Assembly (NCBI RefSeq): GCF_900111985.1
Contig: NZ_FOKI01000003.1
Coordinates: forward strand, 62,001 to 126,000
Direction of reading: 5' to 3'
Origin: Clostridium frigidicarnis
GTDB lineage: Bacteria > Bacillota > Clostridia > Clostridiales > Clostridiaceae
DNA: 64,000 nt
A program made the position numbers and the translations under genes. Below the pieces are notes generated by a model, which did no database searches, was not told the origin of the DNA, and was given only the letters and a program-made list of their open reading frames with translations. Numbering within the stretch: position 1 is the first letter of the stretch; each line of letters begins with the position of its first letter. Below, piece after piece: positions 34,067-43,642 of this stretch.

Positions 34067-34717
34067 TTAAACAGCACCCTTACCTTTTAAAACTGAAAAT
34101 ACTGTTTGGAATATTATTTTTATATCAAGTCCAAAACTTCTCTTATTAATATAATCCATATCCATTTGAACTCTTTCATCATATGTAGTATCACTTCTAC
34201 CATTTGCTTGCCAGTTACCTGTAAGACCTGGTTTAACGCTTAACAATTTACCCGCAAATTCTCCATACTTTTCAAGTTCTTTTTCAACTATTGGTCTTGG
34301 ACCAACAACTGCCATATTCCCCTTAATTATATTTACGAGCTGTGGCAATTCATCTAAGCTTGATTTTCTAAGAAAATTTCCAACCTTAGTTATTCTAGGA
34401 TCATCATCTAACTTAAAATTTATTTCAAACTCTTTCTTTTGCTCAGGAGTAAACCTCTCAAAAAGTTCCTTAGAGTTTTCATACATGGTTCTAAACTTAT
34501 AAACTTTTATAAAGTTTCCGTTTTTTCCAAGTCTTTTATGTCCAAAAAATACTGCTCCTTTTGAATCTAGCTTTACAGCTATCGCCACACCTAAAAATAT
34601 TGGAGATAAAAGAATTAATGCCACCATAGCTGAAACAATATCAAATAATCTCTTAAAGAAATTGTACACTGGCTTTGACTCTATTGTTGTATCTATTTTT
34701 ACCTCTTTAACTTGCAT
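34067..34717 (-). CDS. Priming sugar-phosphate transferase (WbaP/WcaJ C-terminal type), copy 1
   Basis: The 216-residue protein has one N-terminal membrane helix (about 24-47, FKRLFDIVSAMVALILLSPI) and the bacterial sugar transferase domain with KFRTMYENS, DPRITKVGNFLRKSSLDELP, PQLVNIIKGNMAVVGPRPI and the end motif KPGLTGNWQANGRSD. It loads the first sugar-1-phosphate on undecaprenyl phosphate. The short form without extra membrane helices is common in Gram-positives. AGGAGG-type SD precedes ATG. It is the first gene of its unit, next to a 570-base gap and the R2 block. Confidence 0.92.
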   Translation of the reverse strand: MQVKEVKIDTTIESKPVYNFFKRLFDIVSAMVALILLSPIFLGVAIAVKLDSKGAVFFGHKRLGKNGNFIKVYKFRTMYENSKELFERFTPEQKKEFEINFKLDDDPRITKVGNFLRKSSLDELPQLVNIIKGNMAVVGPRPIVEKELEKYGEFAGKLLSVKPGLTGNWQANGRSDTTYDERVQMDMDYINKRSFGLDIKIIFQTVFSVLKGKGAV

Positions 34718-35284
34718 ACTAATCCTCCATATACATTAATTTTTAACTATGTATACTACCCATATATTATACATAATAAAAATGTTTTAATCTATACAGG
34801 TACTTAATTTTAATAATTTGTTATAATCTCTTATTATTATTGACCTTTATATAAATTAATAATATACTAGCTAAAATCAACTTTTGTTTTCATCAGATTT
34901 TTTCTGAAGAATACCCTCATTTAAACATAATAAGCTAATATATAGTTTACTATTATTTTTTTTATTTGTAAATTGGAAATAAAAAAATTCACAATGTAGA
35001 ACTCTTATTAAAATACTAATATGTAATTTTTTTCATTATATATTTAGTTTTACAAAAGAAATAAACCTAAAAATTCTATTTAAACCATATTATTTTGTTT
35101 ATTCTATAAATTCATTTATTGTTGCATTATTATTCTTTACATATTTAAATAAAACTATCTGTAATTACTCATTCTTGTTATTAAAAAATATTGTCAATAT
35201 TAATATTTACTTTTTTTTATCGGCACTGACGCCATGTATCTTTTTAAATTTTCCCTAAGTTTTCTTCACTATATATACTATAAA
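34718..35284. other. AT-rich leader upstream of the priming transferase
   Basis: About 570 bases of highly AT-rich DNA have no open frame. It should hold the promoter of the 34717-33162 unit. Several TATAAT-like words occur, but no pair with a convincing -35 was singled out. Confidence 0.4.
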
Positions 35285-35372
35285 AAGTGTGTGGGTATAA
35301 GCGTTAGCAAACTATCTGACGAACATTAATCATTCTTGTTATAAAAACACATTGATGGTGTTAAGATTTACC
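35285..35372. repeat. R2-related hairpin element, partial copy B2
   Basis: AAGCGTTAGCAAACTATCTG, ACGAACATTAATCATTCTTG and TTATAAAAACACATTGATGG on the plus strand match the reverse complement of the right half of B1 (27457-27643) almost base for base. Confidence 0.75.
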
Positions 35373-35410
35373 TTTTTAAATTCCTTTCTCCTAATAATAA
35401 ATTTATCTAA

Positions 35411-35606
35411 ATGAAAATAGAGGGATAAGCGTTAGTAAACTATCAGATAAACCGTAAGTATTCTTAGTGAAAAAAGTGTTGCTTCCGTTAAGAATTCCAA
35501 TTGTTTGAACTCAGTGAGTTATTGGAATTTAGGAAGTAACGCTTTTTTCACTTTAGAATACTAGGTGAAATCTGCTTGTTTACGGTGCTTATCCCTCTAT
35601 TTTCAT
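35411..35606. repeat. R2 long-hairpin element, copy A2
   Basis: This 196-bp element has perfect 20-bp terminal inverted repeats, ATGAAAATAGAGGGATAAGC and GCTTATCCCTCTATTTTCAT. It is inverted relative to copy A1 and about 88 percent similar by eye. Arm changes are compensatory: C-G versus A-T at position 7, and A-T versus G-C at position 19. It ends 16 bases from the stop of the glucosaminidase gene and may terminate it. Confidence 0.8.
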
Positions 35607-35622
35607 GTTTATATGAATTCCC

Positions 35623-38472
35623 CTATTTCTTGAACACAGGAATTTCAAAAGATACACTAGGATTATCTATCTTATCAACAAGCGCCTTTATACGAGAAGT
35701 TTGCTTAGTAGCCCACTCAATATCAGTTGCATATTGATGCCACATAGTCATACTATCAAAATCCCATCTCATCTTATAAAGGGTATCTTGTCCCTTTGAA
35801 ATATATCCATCAGCTATCCATTTAGCTCCACCAATTATAGCATCTTCAACAGTAAACCATCCTTCTCTGTAGGCTCTATCAGATCCCCAGAAGTTGGCAT
35901 CATCATCAAATGCACCTATACCATAAACATTAAATGTAAGTCTTGGTGAAACATCTTTTTCTTTAACCTTAACTACAACAGTATTTCCGTTTTCATCTTT
36001 AATACTTTCCTTTTTATATAAAGAATTAACAATAATACCTGTAGCAAGCTTTGATGTACCATTTCCTGTCTCTAATAATGAATGTGATACAAGATAAACA
36101 GGATTTACATTATAACGTCTTCCTGCTTCAAGGAATGCAGCTCCCTTGCCCTCAAGAACACCCTTTCCAACTAAAACTTGATTAAGTTGATCCGCTGTTA
36201 TGCCATCTGTATAACTTAACTTATAGAAAATATATTTCTTAACTGGATCATTAACAAAGTTGTTTGGGTTCATTTGGTATTTAATCTCATCACATGTAGC
36301 CTTTCTCCAGCCACCATCATAGATTATTTGTGCATTAGAATTCATTTGAATTTGACTATAAAAATCTAGTGAATTAGTATATTCCTTATATGTTATTGAA
36401 TCACTTTTAATTACGTTGATATTTGCACTTCTCTCTATTGACTTACCATCAACACTAGTTGTCACAACTTTTACCCTATGGTTTCCCTTTGATAATTTAG
36501 AAACATCTAAGCTATACTCAAAGCCACTATTCTTACCATTTTTATAACCAGGATAAATGTTGTCTACATCTTCTCTAGATAAGTTCATTGTAGCATTTCC
36601 TTGTAAAGAATTATCAACATAAACTTTTACATCTCTTATTTCAGAATCACTTAATACCCACCCTGAAACCTTTAATGCATTTGAATTTACATTCATATTT
36701 TCATACAATGATTCAACATTCATTTTCATATCTTTTTTAGCAACATTTACACTAAATGTTGAGGTTTGTTTTTTTCCATTGTTTCCTACTATTTCAACGG
36801 TAATCTTATGGCTTCCTATTGTTAAAGTATCAATATTCATATCATAAGAGAATCCGCTATTTTTAGCATTAACATACTCTGGGTAATTTGCAAAAATATC
36901 ATTTCTTTCAAGTCCACTTTGTGCATTACCTATAAATTGATCATCAGCATAAACATTAACTTCTTTAACCCCTGATTGATTTAATCCCCAACCAGAAATT
37001 TTAAATGTATTATTTACATTACTACCATTTACAGGTTCTTCTACCCACATTTTATTTTCAAGAACTTTTAAATTTACAAATCTATCTTGACTTTGAACTT
37101 TTCCATCATTACCTATAGCTTGTACAGTTATTCTGTGTTGTCCTTGGATTATATTACTTAAAGATAGCTTATATGAAAAACCTGAGTTTTTACCATTTGC
37201 ATATCCTGGAAAAGCACTATCTACATCTTCTCTAGAAAGATTTGTTTTAGCTAGTCCAACATAATTTCCATCAAGTAAAACCTTAACTTCTTTAATGCCA
37301 GATTGATCTAAAGCCCATCCAAAAACATCAAGAATATCTGGTCCTGTAACACTATAATTCTCTGGGTATTCAACCCACATTTTAGGGTCTAACTTCTTAA
37401 ACTGAACATAGGTATCTTGCTTTTGCTTTGTGCCATCTTTACCTATTACCTCAGCTGTTATTTTATTTCTACCTTCCACTCCATTAGACAGGTTTAAGTC
37501 ATAAGCGAAACCAGAATTTTCACCATTTGGATATCCAGGATAAACAGCATCTACATCTTTTCTTGGAAGATTCAAGTCTGCTGAACCATTTAATTTATCA
37601 TTTAAATAAATCTTTACTTCCTTAACACCACTTGGATTTAACGCCCAACCATAAACACTAACTAATGAACTTTCAGCTGTTGAATCATATACTGGAAGTT
37701 CAAGCCACATTTTAGGATCTTGTTTTTTATAATTTACAAAAACTTCTTGAGTTTGCATTGAACCATCTTGTCCTATAGTTTCAATTCTGATTTTGTTTCT
37801 TCCCTCAACACCATTATTTAGGTTTAAGTCATATTCAAAACCACCATTTGTACCATTAGGATACCCAGGATAAACTTCATTTACATCTTCTCTTGGAAGA
37901 TTTATTTTAGCTGATCCATCTAGCTTATCATTAAGATAAACCTTTACTTCCTTTACCCCACTCGGATTTAATCCCCATCCTCTTACATTAACCATAGAAC
38001 CATTTGAATTAGAGTAATTTTCTGGTGTTTCTACCCACATTCTAGCTGGTAATTTAGTTTTTGTAAAAGATGTACTTAAATATCCCTTAGATCCACTTTG
38101 AGAAACAACTTCTATTTCTATATTATGTTTCCCGTCTTTAATATCCCTAAGAGACATTTCATAAGTAAATCCACTATTCTTACTATCAGAATATTGTGAA
38201 AAAGCATCGTGAACATCGTTTCTTTCTTTTCCATAAGTAGCTTTACCTATAGGATTTCCATCCAATCTAACATTAACTTCTTTAACCCTATCGTTATGTA
38301 CGGCCCAACCTTCAACATGAATAACATCACCATTCATACTTGATCCATAGCTTGGAAGCTCTAGATTTCCATTGAAAGGTAATGCTGCATGAGCTATCTC
38401 AACAGGAGTAATTAATGTTAGGGCAAAAATGAAAGTTAAAAATAAGCTTAACCTTTTTTTTAGAAATTTCAT
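35623..38472 (-). CDS. Secreted glucosaminidase with six Ig-like repeats
   Basis: The 949-residue precursor has a signal peptide (1-29, ending AHA) and six tandem beta-sandwich repeats of about 95 residues. These are recognisable by MWVE-P, GWALNPSGVKEVKVYLND, REDV-x-PGY-NG-NSGF-YDLNLSNG and a closing IGxDG. A C-terminal LytG/Glucosaminidase-type domain has VYLVSHSLLETGNGTSKLAT (catalytic Glu) and WGSDRAYREGWFTVEDAIIGGA. It would cleave the GlcNAc-linked bond of peptidoglycan at the cell surface. The repeats probably bind wall glycan or act as a stalk. AGGAGGGG precedes ATG. It is inserted in the capsule cluster as a single-gene unit, bounded by R2 on one side and R1/R4 on the other. Confidence 0.9.
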   Translation of the reverse strand: MKFLKKRLSLFLTFIFALTLITPVEIAHAALPFNGNLELPSYGSSMNGDVIHVEGWAVHNDRVKEVNVRLDGNPIGKATYGKERNDVHDAFSQYSDSKNSGFTYEMSLRDIKDGKHNIEIEVVSQSGSKGYLSTSFTKTKLPARMWVETPENYSNSNGSMVNVRGWGLNPSGVKEVKVYLNDKLDGSAKINLPREDVNEVYPGYPNGTNGGFEYDLNLNNGVEGRNKIRIETIGQDGSMQTQEVFVNYKKQDPKMWLELPVYDSTAESSLVSVYGWALNPSGVKEVKIYLNDKLNGSADLNLPRKDVDAVYPGYPNGENSGFAYDLNLSNGVEGRNKITAEVIGKDGTKQKQDTYVQFKKLDPKMWVEYPENYSVTGPDILDVFGWALDQSGIKEVKVLLDGNYVGLAKTNLSREDVDSAFPGYANGKNSGFSYKLSLSNIIQGQHRITVQAIGNDGKVQSQDRFVNLKVLENKMWVEEPVNGSNVNNTFKISGWGLNQSGVKEVNVYADDQFIGNAQSGLERNDIFANYPEYVNAKNSGFSYDMNIDTLTIGSHKITVEIVGNNGKKQTSTFSVNVAKKDMKMNVESLYENMNVNSNALKVSGWVLSDSEIRDVKVYVDNSLQGNATMNLSREDVDNIYPGYKNGKNSGFEYSLDVSKLSKGNHRVKVVTTSVDGKSIERSANINVIKSDSITYKEYTNSLDFYSQIQMNSNAQIIYDGGWRKATCDEIKYQMNPNNFVNDPVKKYIFYKLSYTDGITADQLNQVLVGKGVLEGKGAAFLEAGRRYNVNPVYLVSHSLLETGNGTSKLATGIIVNSLYKKESIKDENGNTVVVKVKEKDVSPRLTFNVYGIGAFDDDANFWGSDRAYREGWFTVEDAIIGGAKWIADGYISKGQDTLYKMRWDFDSMTMWHQYATDIEWATKQTSRIKALVDKIDNPSVSFEIPVFKK

Positions 38473-38700
38473 TCTTCCCCTCCTTTTAATATATAGAACA
38501 AATCCTCATTCAGTTGTATTCTTTCCACCATCTGAATGAAGATATATGTATATATATTTTTTTCTATTTAAAATTGGAACATAAATTCTAGGTTCAATAA
38601 TAAAATAACGTTTATTTTCCATCTATTCCCAGAATTTAATCTATTATCTTAACTCTATTCCCTAAAATCCACACTCCAATAATAAAACAATTTTTATAAG
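38473..38700. other. Leader of the glucosaminidase gene
   Basis: This AT-rich leader contains a palindromic stretch, TCATTCAGTTGTATTCTTTC-CACCATCTGAATGA, near 38507-38540, which is possibly a regulatory or terminator-like hairpin. No -35/-10 pair stands out. Confidence 0.35.
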
Positions 38701-38788
38701 TGACAAATTAATAGTGACAAGTAACAAGTTAATGTTGGTTTTCCTGAACATTGTGAAGAAAAACATCCCTCACTCTCAACTTTTAACT
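38701..38788. repeat. R1 dispersed repeat, short copy
   Basis: TGACAAATTAATAGTGACAA, the core TTGGTTTTCCTGAACATTGT, GAAGAAAAACATCCC and the right arm CTCTCAACTTTTAACT show the R1 order with a shortened core. Confidence 0.6.
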
Positions 38789-39006
38789 AACACAAGCTTA
38801 TACTTATCAAAACTTGCAACTTCTTACTTATTAAGTACATCTTAAATTTTACATTCATTATGCTTATGTATCAAGAAAAATATTCATTTTAAGTAAATTA
38901 TATTTTAATCTTATAAAATATACTACAAATTATACTTATATACCTGACTTTAAATTAAATATTATCCTTATATGTAATATAATACATTATAAAATTTTAA
39001 GCAAAG

Positions 39007-39091
39007 ATTTTCAATTCAAAAGCCCTTTAACCCTAGGTTTTCTCAACATTTTAGCCTCAAAATTTTTTATACCTTCTTGTACACAAAAAAA
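39007..39091. repeat. R4 repeat, copy 2
   Basis: GATTTTCAATTCAAAAGCCC, TTTAACCCTAGGTTTTCTCA and ACATTTTAGCCTCAAAATTT match the copy at 26371-26449 in the same orientation. A weaker third trace with the same ending (TTTATACTTTTCTGTACAAC) lies near 57483-57505. Confidence 0.65.
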
Positions 39092-39119
39092 GTTGCCCAA
39101 TATATTAATCGGACAACTT
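39083..39119 (-). terminator. Intrinsic terminator overlapping the GT2 gene end
   Basis: In minus sense AAGTTGTCC pairs with GGGCAACTT (one G-U) around a 12-base AT loop and is followed by TTTTTTTGTG. The left arm lies in the last codons of the GT2 gene, whose stop is at 39105. Confidence 0.82.
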
Positions 39120-39947
39120 CTTATAATCCTTGAATCCTTTTTTCATACCACTAAGCCTAGTTGAATAAAGTTTATGGTTATTATCTATAATAGAATAAAT
39201 TTTAAACTTTAATAATACTGAAGAATATTTTAATAATGCCGTAGTTTTAAATCCATATACTTTTAATGATTTTTTTATTACAGCCCCATATCCAACTGTA
39301 TATTTAAACTCCTTGTCTAAATTTACATCATGTGGATTATAAAGGTGATAAACCTTTAAATCATTATAGTAATATATATTTTTATTTTTTGATATAAGGT
39401 TCAAAGTATAATCTATATCTTCTCCCCCAAACCACTTAGCACCAAGACCTAAATCCTCATCAAACCTTTGAATACTTTCACGTCTTATAAATATTCCAAC
39501 AGATGTTGTATACTTAAATGCATTGAAGGAGTTAATCTTTACTATTGGTTTTTTTGATTCAATACTACTATATGGCAAATTATTTATAGGATCATATACC
39601 CCTGTACAAATAGCAGTTATATCTCTATGATTTTCAAATATATCATTAACCTTTTCTAAGAATTCTTCATTGTACCAACAATCATCATCCGGAAAGGCTA
39701 TGAGGTCTCCATTTATATAATCAATTCCTAAATTTCTAGCTTTTGATAAAGACATTTTACTTGCCTTAACATATTTAACCTCAAATAATTTTTCATACTT
39801 TGTACAAAGTTCTTTTATAACTTCTAAATCACTTTGATCTATGACTATAAGTTGAAAATTATTGAATGTACTATCTTTTAAGGTAGTAAAAAGAGTCTCC
39901 ATTTCTTTAACTCTATTATATGTAGTGACTATTAACGATATCTTCAC
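39105..39947 (-). CDS. GT2 family glycosyltransferase (PDDDC type)
   Basis: The 280-residue GT-A protein begins MKISLIVTTYNRVKEMETLF. It has VIDQSDLEV, SLSKARNLGIDYINGDLIAF followed by PDDDCWYN, and GLGAKWFGGEDIDYTLNLIS. It parallels the gene at 32093. The start is GTG 39947, with AAGGGGTG upstream lying in the last codons of the GT4 gene, so translation is probably coupled. It is the last gene of the 47.8-39.1 kb unit, ended by the overlapping terminator. Specificity is unknown. Confidence 0.86.
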   Translation of the reverse strand: MKISLIVTTYNRVKEMETLFTTLKDSTFNNFQLIVIDQSDLEVIKELCTKYEKLFEVKYVKASKMSLSKARNLGIDYINGDLIAFPDDDCWYNEEFLEKVNDIFENHRDITAICTGVYDPINNLPYSSIESKKPIVKINSFNAFKYTTSVGIFIRRESIQRFDEDLGLGAKWFGGEDIDYTLNLISKNKNIYYYNDLKVYHLYNPHDVNLDKEFKYTVGYGAVIKKSLKVYGFKTTALLKYSSVLLKFKIYSIIDNNHKLYSTRLSGMKKGFKDYKKLSD

Positions 39948-39948
39948 T

Positions 39949-41115
39949 TTAACACCCCTTATTTAAGAATAAGGATTCATACCTTTCTACAATATAATCC
40001 CAAGAATAAAATTTATTTATTCTATCCTTAGCTGCCTTTTCAAGGCTTAAGATTTTTTCGCTAGAAATTTTTTCTGTTTCATTTATTAAATTGCTTAAGT
40101 TTCCATCCTTCTTTGAGAAGTAAAGAGCACCATCCATAGCAACTTCTTTATTGAAAACAACATCTAAAAGTATGTTTACCTTTGTTGCACCTAAAGCTTC
40201 TAATAAAGAAGGATTAGTTCCACCAACTTCATGACCATGAAAATAAGCAAATGCATTTTGTCTTATTAGTGCAAGAACTTCTTGGTCATACATAGTTCCA
40301 ACAAATTTTATTCTCTTATCCTCATTGAATTTTGTTCTTTCTAAAAGACCTTCATAAAATTTATTTTTTTCTACATTAGTTATAATAACTAACTCTTTCT
40401 TACTATCTGATTTCATAAACTCTTTTATTACAAGTTCATAATTGTTTTCTGGTACAAACCTACCCACAATCAAATAATATTCACTCGTTTTAAGATTATG
40501 GCTATTATACCATTTTGAAAGCTTCTCTTCAGTTTTTTCTGAAGTCTTTCCATCAAACACCTCAGCTCCATAAGCTATAAATGTTGTTTTTGGATTATAA
40601 CTACTATATTCAGTTTTAATATAATCCTCTATTCCCTTTGAATCACATATTATAAGGTCGCCCTTTTTAATCATAAGCTTTTCTGATATTTTCCAATAAT
40701 TTCTTATTAAGCAATTCCATTTAGTTCTTTTCCATTCATGTCCGTCTGGATTGATATAAACTTTTACGCCTAACTTTTCGAGTTTTCTCTTATAACACAA
40801 TAAGAATGGTCCAACTCTACATGCAAGTATATATAGTATAGGATTTTCTACATTATTTTTCTTAACATACTCATATACCTTTTTTATAGCTTTCATATCA
40901 TAATAAACAGCTTTTGCAGGCCCCACATTTGGAGTTTTAACATTAAAACATCTCGCTTTATTAAACTCAAATTCATTGTCATCCTCTGCAAGACATGAAA
41001 CATGGTACTTTATATCATCACTTTTTTTAAACTCAGTTAACTTATGAACAAAAGTTTCAAACCCACCATAATTAGCCGGAATGCCTTTTGACCCTATTAT
41101 GAAAATATTTTTCAT
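39949..41115 (-). CDS. DUF1972-type GT4 rhamnosyltransferase
   Basis: The 388-residue GT-B enzyme starts with FIIGSKGIPANYGGFETFV, the hallmark of the DUF1972 N-terminal domain found in beta-1,4-rhamnosyltransferases such as streptococcal Cps2T. The C-terminal Glycos_transf_1 part has YLIVGRFVPENNYELVIKEF and HGHEVGGTNPSLLEALGATK. It would add rhamnose early in the repeat unit, consistent with rml genes in the window. It abuts the GT2 gene at 39947 and follows another GT4 by 11 bases. Confidence 0.87.
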   Translation of the reverse strand: MKNIFIIGSKGIPANYGGFETFVHKLTEFKKSDDIKYHVSCLAEDDNEFEFNKARCFNVKTPNVGPAKAVYYDMKAIKKVYEYVKKNNVENPILYILACRVGPFLLCYKRKLEKLGVKVYINPDGHEWKRTKWNCLIRNYWKISEKLMIKKGDLIICDSKGIEDYIKTEYSSYNPKTTFIAYGAEVFDGKTSEKTEEKLSKWYNSHNLKTSEYYLIVGRFVPENNYELVIKEFMKSDSKKELVIITNVEKNKFYEGLLERTKFNEDKRIKFVGTMYDQEVLALIRQNAFAYFHGHEVGGTNPSLLEALGATKVNILLDVVFNKEVAMDGALYFSKKDGNLSNLINETEKISSEKILSLEKAAKDRINKFYSWDYIVERYESLFLNKGC

Positions 41116-41126
41116 AACTATCTCTC

Positions 41127-42284
41127 CTACTTACTACTATCGTATACTTTTTCAAAGTTTGCCACATAACTTGTTAGCGAAAAACTCTCTCTTTGTCTTT
41201 TTGCTGAATGTTCACCATAAGATTTTCTTAGGTCATCATTCTTTAATAAAATTTCTATCTTATCTGCTAAATCACTTGTATCACATATATCTGCAAATAA
41301 TCCGTTATACTCTTCTTTAACCATCTCCATTACTCCACCATGTCTATATCCTATAACAGCATTTCCTGAAGCCATAGACTCAAGGACTACTGTTGGAAGT
41401 GGATCTGGTCTAACTGATGGAAGTACAAATATATCAAATAAACAATGAAGGTTTTTACTATCTTTTCTATAATCATCAACAATGATTCTATCTTTTACTG
41501 GACTTTCAGAAACTGCTTTTTTAAGCTGCTCCATTCTCCAGTCTTCACCTTCAAAAACTCCTCCAACCATTATTCCAATTGCCTTTGGATATTTAGGTAA
41601 AACTTTGTTTAGTGCTTCTAAAAAAGATTCTTGTCCTTTCCAAGCATTAACTCTACCAATCATTCCAACAACTACTTCATCATTTTTTATATCATAATGT
41701 TTTTTCAAATAATCTGTTTCATTATTCTCATTAAACACTTCATTATCAACACCATTATAAATAACATCTACTGGAGTAGTATTAAAATATCCTGTTGACA
41801 AAAGATGATCTTTTACAGCATTTGAAACTGCAATAACTCTATCAGCACTTTTTGAAATAACCTTACATAAGAATTTATTAACCATCTTAGGTTTTGTAAT
41901 TATCTCATGTATATGCCAAACATGATATAAATTTAAATCCTTACACACCTTAGAACCTAAAAGAACTGCCATAGTATTTGAATGTATTACATTAATTTTA
42001 TTTTCCAGGCAATATTCTTTAATTTTTTTAGATTTATCTCTAAATTCCTTATAATATTTTATCATACCACTTGGATTAAAATATTTTCTTCTTAAGATTG
42101 GATATTCAAGCACGGTAACTTTTGCACCTATATTTTTCATTTCCTCAACTAAAGGTCCATCACAAGGAAGTATAATATGCAATTTATACTTTTCCTTATT
42201 TAGATTCTTCATAAGTTGAAGAAGAACTATATCCGCTCCGTACAATTCTGCTCCTGCATGGAGATATAAAATATTTTTCATCAT
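41127..42284 (-). CDS. GT4 family glycosyltransferase
   Basis: The 385-residue retaining GT-B enzyme has an N-terminal YLHAGAELYGADIVLLQLMK and a C-terminal domain with GMIGRVNAWKGQESFLEALN. The donor motif is EDWRMEQLKK...VLPSVRPDPLPTVVLESMAS (EX7E region modified to DPLPTVVLE). AAGGAGAAGA precedes ATG-ATG. It lies between a Wzy-like gene and the DUF1972 enzyme. The donor is unknown. Confidence 0.86.
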   Translation of the reverse strand: MMKNILYLHAGAELYGADIVLLQLMKNLNKEKYKLHIILPCDGPLVEEMKNIGAKVTVLEYPILRRKYFNPSGMIKYYKEFRDKSKKIKEYCLENKINVIHSNTMAVLLGSKVCKDLNLYHVWHIHEIITKPKMVNKFLCKVISKSADRVIAVSNAVKDHLLSTGYFNTTPVDVIYNGVDNEVFNENNETDYLKKHYDIKNDEVVVGMIGRVNAWKGQESFLEALNKVLPKYPKAIGIMVGGVFEGEDWRMEQLKKAVSESPVKDRIIVDDYRKDSKNLHCLFDIFVLPSVRPDPLPTVVLESMASGNAVIGYRHGGVMEMVKEEYNGLFADICDTSDLADKIEILLKNDDLRKSYGEHSAKRQRESFSLTSYVANFEKVYDSSK

Positions 42285-42300
42285 TCTTCTCCTTTTTTAT

Positions 42301-42413
42301 AAGTGGAAAGTTGGATCAATTTAATAAACTTTGCAACTTATAACTTTTTACTAATGAAACTCATAACTTTTGTTGAATTCAGAATTGAAAATGTAAAATT
42401 TCAATTCTCAACT
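42301..42413. repeat. Degenerate R1-like spacer
   Basis: AAGTGGAAAGTTGG at one end and TTTCAATTCTCAACT at the other, with little core, suggest a decayed R1 copy between the Wzy-like and GT4 genes. Repeated AACTTATAACTTTT words occur inside. Confidence 0.4.
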
Positions 42414-42430
42414 AGAATAAGTCCTCATTC

Positions 42431-43621
42431 CTATAAAACTTCATTATCTAAATCTGTTTCTTTAAAATTACTAAAGATAAAACCATATACAATCCAATTT
42501 AGAGGATTTGTAAAATGTCCTCCAAAAACTTGATATAATACAACGAAGCACAAAAGTCCCCATTTTAACACTGATCTTTCTCTAAAACATTTATATATAA
42601 GTGACGCAATAATTCCCCAAATTGCTAGAATGCCCAAAATTCCTGTTTCTGCTATTTCATATAGGAAAGAGTTAGGTATTACACTAACAAGACCCCATAT
42701 TTGATATTTTTCTCTTGCTAAACTGGTGTTCATATTACCCATTCCCAGTCCTAGTCCATTGGTATCTTTAAACATCATATTTGTTAATCTAACTGAAGCA
42801 TTTATTCTGTACCAGTTAGACAAATCTTTTCCTTGCACTGTATCCATGGCTCTCATATAAATAGGATTCTTAGTTGCAGCACTAAATATTCCACCTGCAA
42901 TTATAATTGCAAATACAACTCCACCAATTTTAAATGCTTTCCTTGATGGATTAAGAATCATATAAACAAGAAACATAAACATTAAACTTGCAACTAAAAC
43001 TACAATTGCTCCCCAAGGCCTTGCTAAATATAGTACTATAAAGTTGACTAATATAGCTCCTGAGAAAATTTTAATGTTTCCCTTATTTTTTTCGTGTAAT
43101 ACAACTGCTATAAGCATTATTATCAATATTGATACATGAAATCCCAGTTCACTAGGTTCCATGTAAAGAAGATTTAATCTAGATAAACTATATTTATTTA
43201 TTGTATCATTATTTCTCCATAGTATAGAGTTTCTTAATACAAAGGCTAATGGTATAGAAACTAGATATAATCCAGTACAATACATTAAAAACTTTTTTAT
43301 ATTAAACTTTCTTATATTTCCAATGGTTAAATACATTACTCCTATACAAAGCATTATCTTTACAATATTAACACCCATCTTAATAATACTTACATTACCA
43401 AGAATAAAAAATTGTAATAATCCATATACAATTAATGGAATAATCCATAGAAATAATTGTTTTTTATGATCTCTTGTTTCCCTTTTAAACAAGTAAAATA
43501 CAAAATAATATATAGATAAAATATATAATAAATCTGCATTACCTGAAAGAAACACTCCGTTTATTGTTATATTACCGAACATCTGTCTAAAGTAATATAA
43601 TATAGCTAACAGTAACTCCAT
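42431..43621 (-). CDS. Wzy/O-antigen-ligase-like polymerase, copy 2
   Basis: The 396-residue membrane protein has about ten hydrophobic segments and a large loop containing RINASVRLTNMMFKDTNGLG followed by LGMGN. This is the O-antigen ligase/polymerase signature region (GLGxGN). It would join repeat units on the outer face of the membrane. AGGAGGAG precedes ATG. It follows a priming transferase by 21 bases, so unit initiation and polymerisation are encoded together. Sequence gives no linkage specificity. Confidence 0.8.
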   Translation of the reverse strand: MELLLAILYYFRQMFGNITINGVFLSGNADLLYILSIYYFVFYLFKRETRDHKKQLFLWIIPLIVYGLLQFFILGNVSIIKMGVNIVKIMLCIGVMYLTIGNIRKFNIKKFLMYCTGLYLVSIPLAFVLRNSILWRNNDTINKYSLSRLNLLYMEPSELGFHVSILIIMLIAVVLHEKNKGNIKIFSGAILVNFIVLYLARPWGAIVVLVASLMFMFLVYMILNPSRKAFKIGGVVFAIIIAGGIFSAATKNPIYMRAMDTVQGKDLSNWYRINASVRLTNMMFKDTNGLGLGMGNMNTSLAREKYQIWGLVSVIPNSFLYEIAETGILGILAIWGIIASLIYKCFRERSVLKWGLLCFVVLYQVFGGHFTNPLNWIVYGFIFSNFKETDLDNEVL

Positions 43622-43642
43622 ATAGAACTCCTCCTAAATGCT

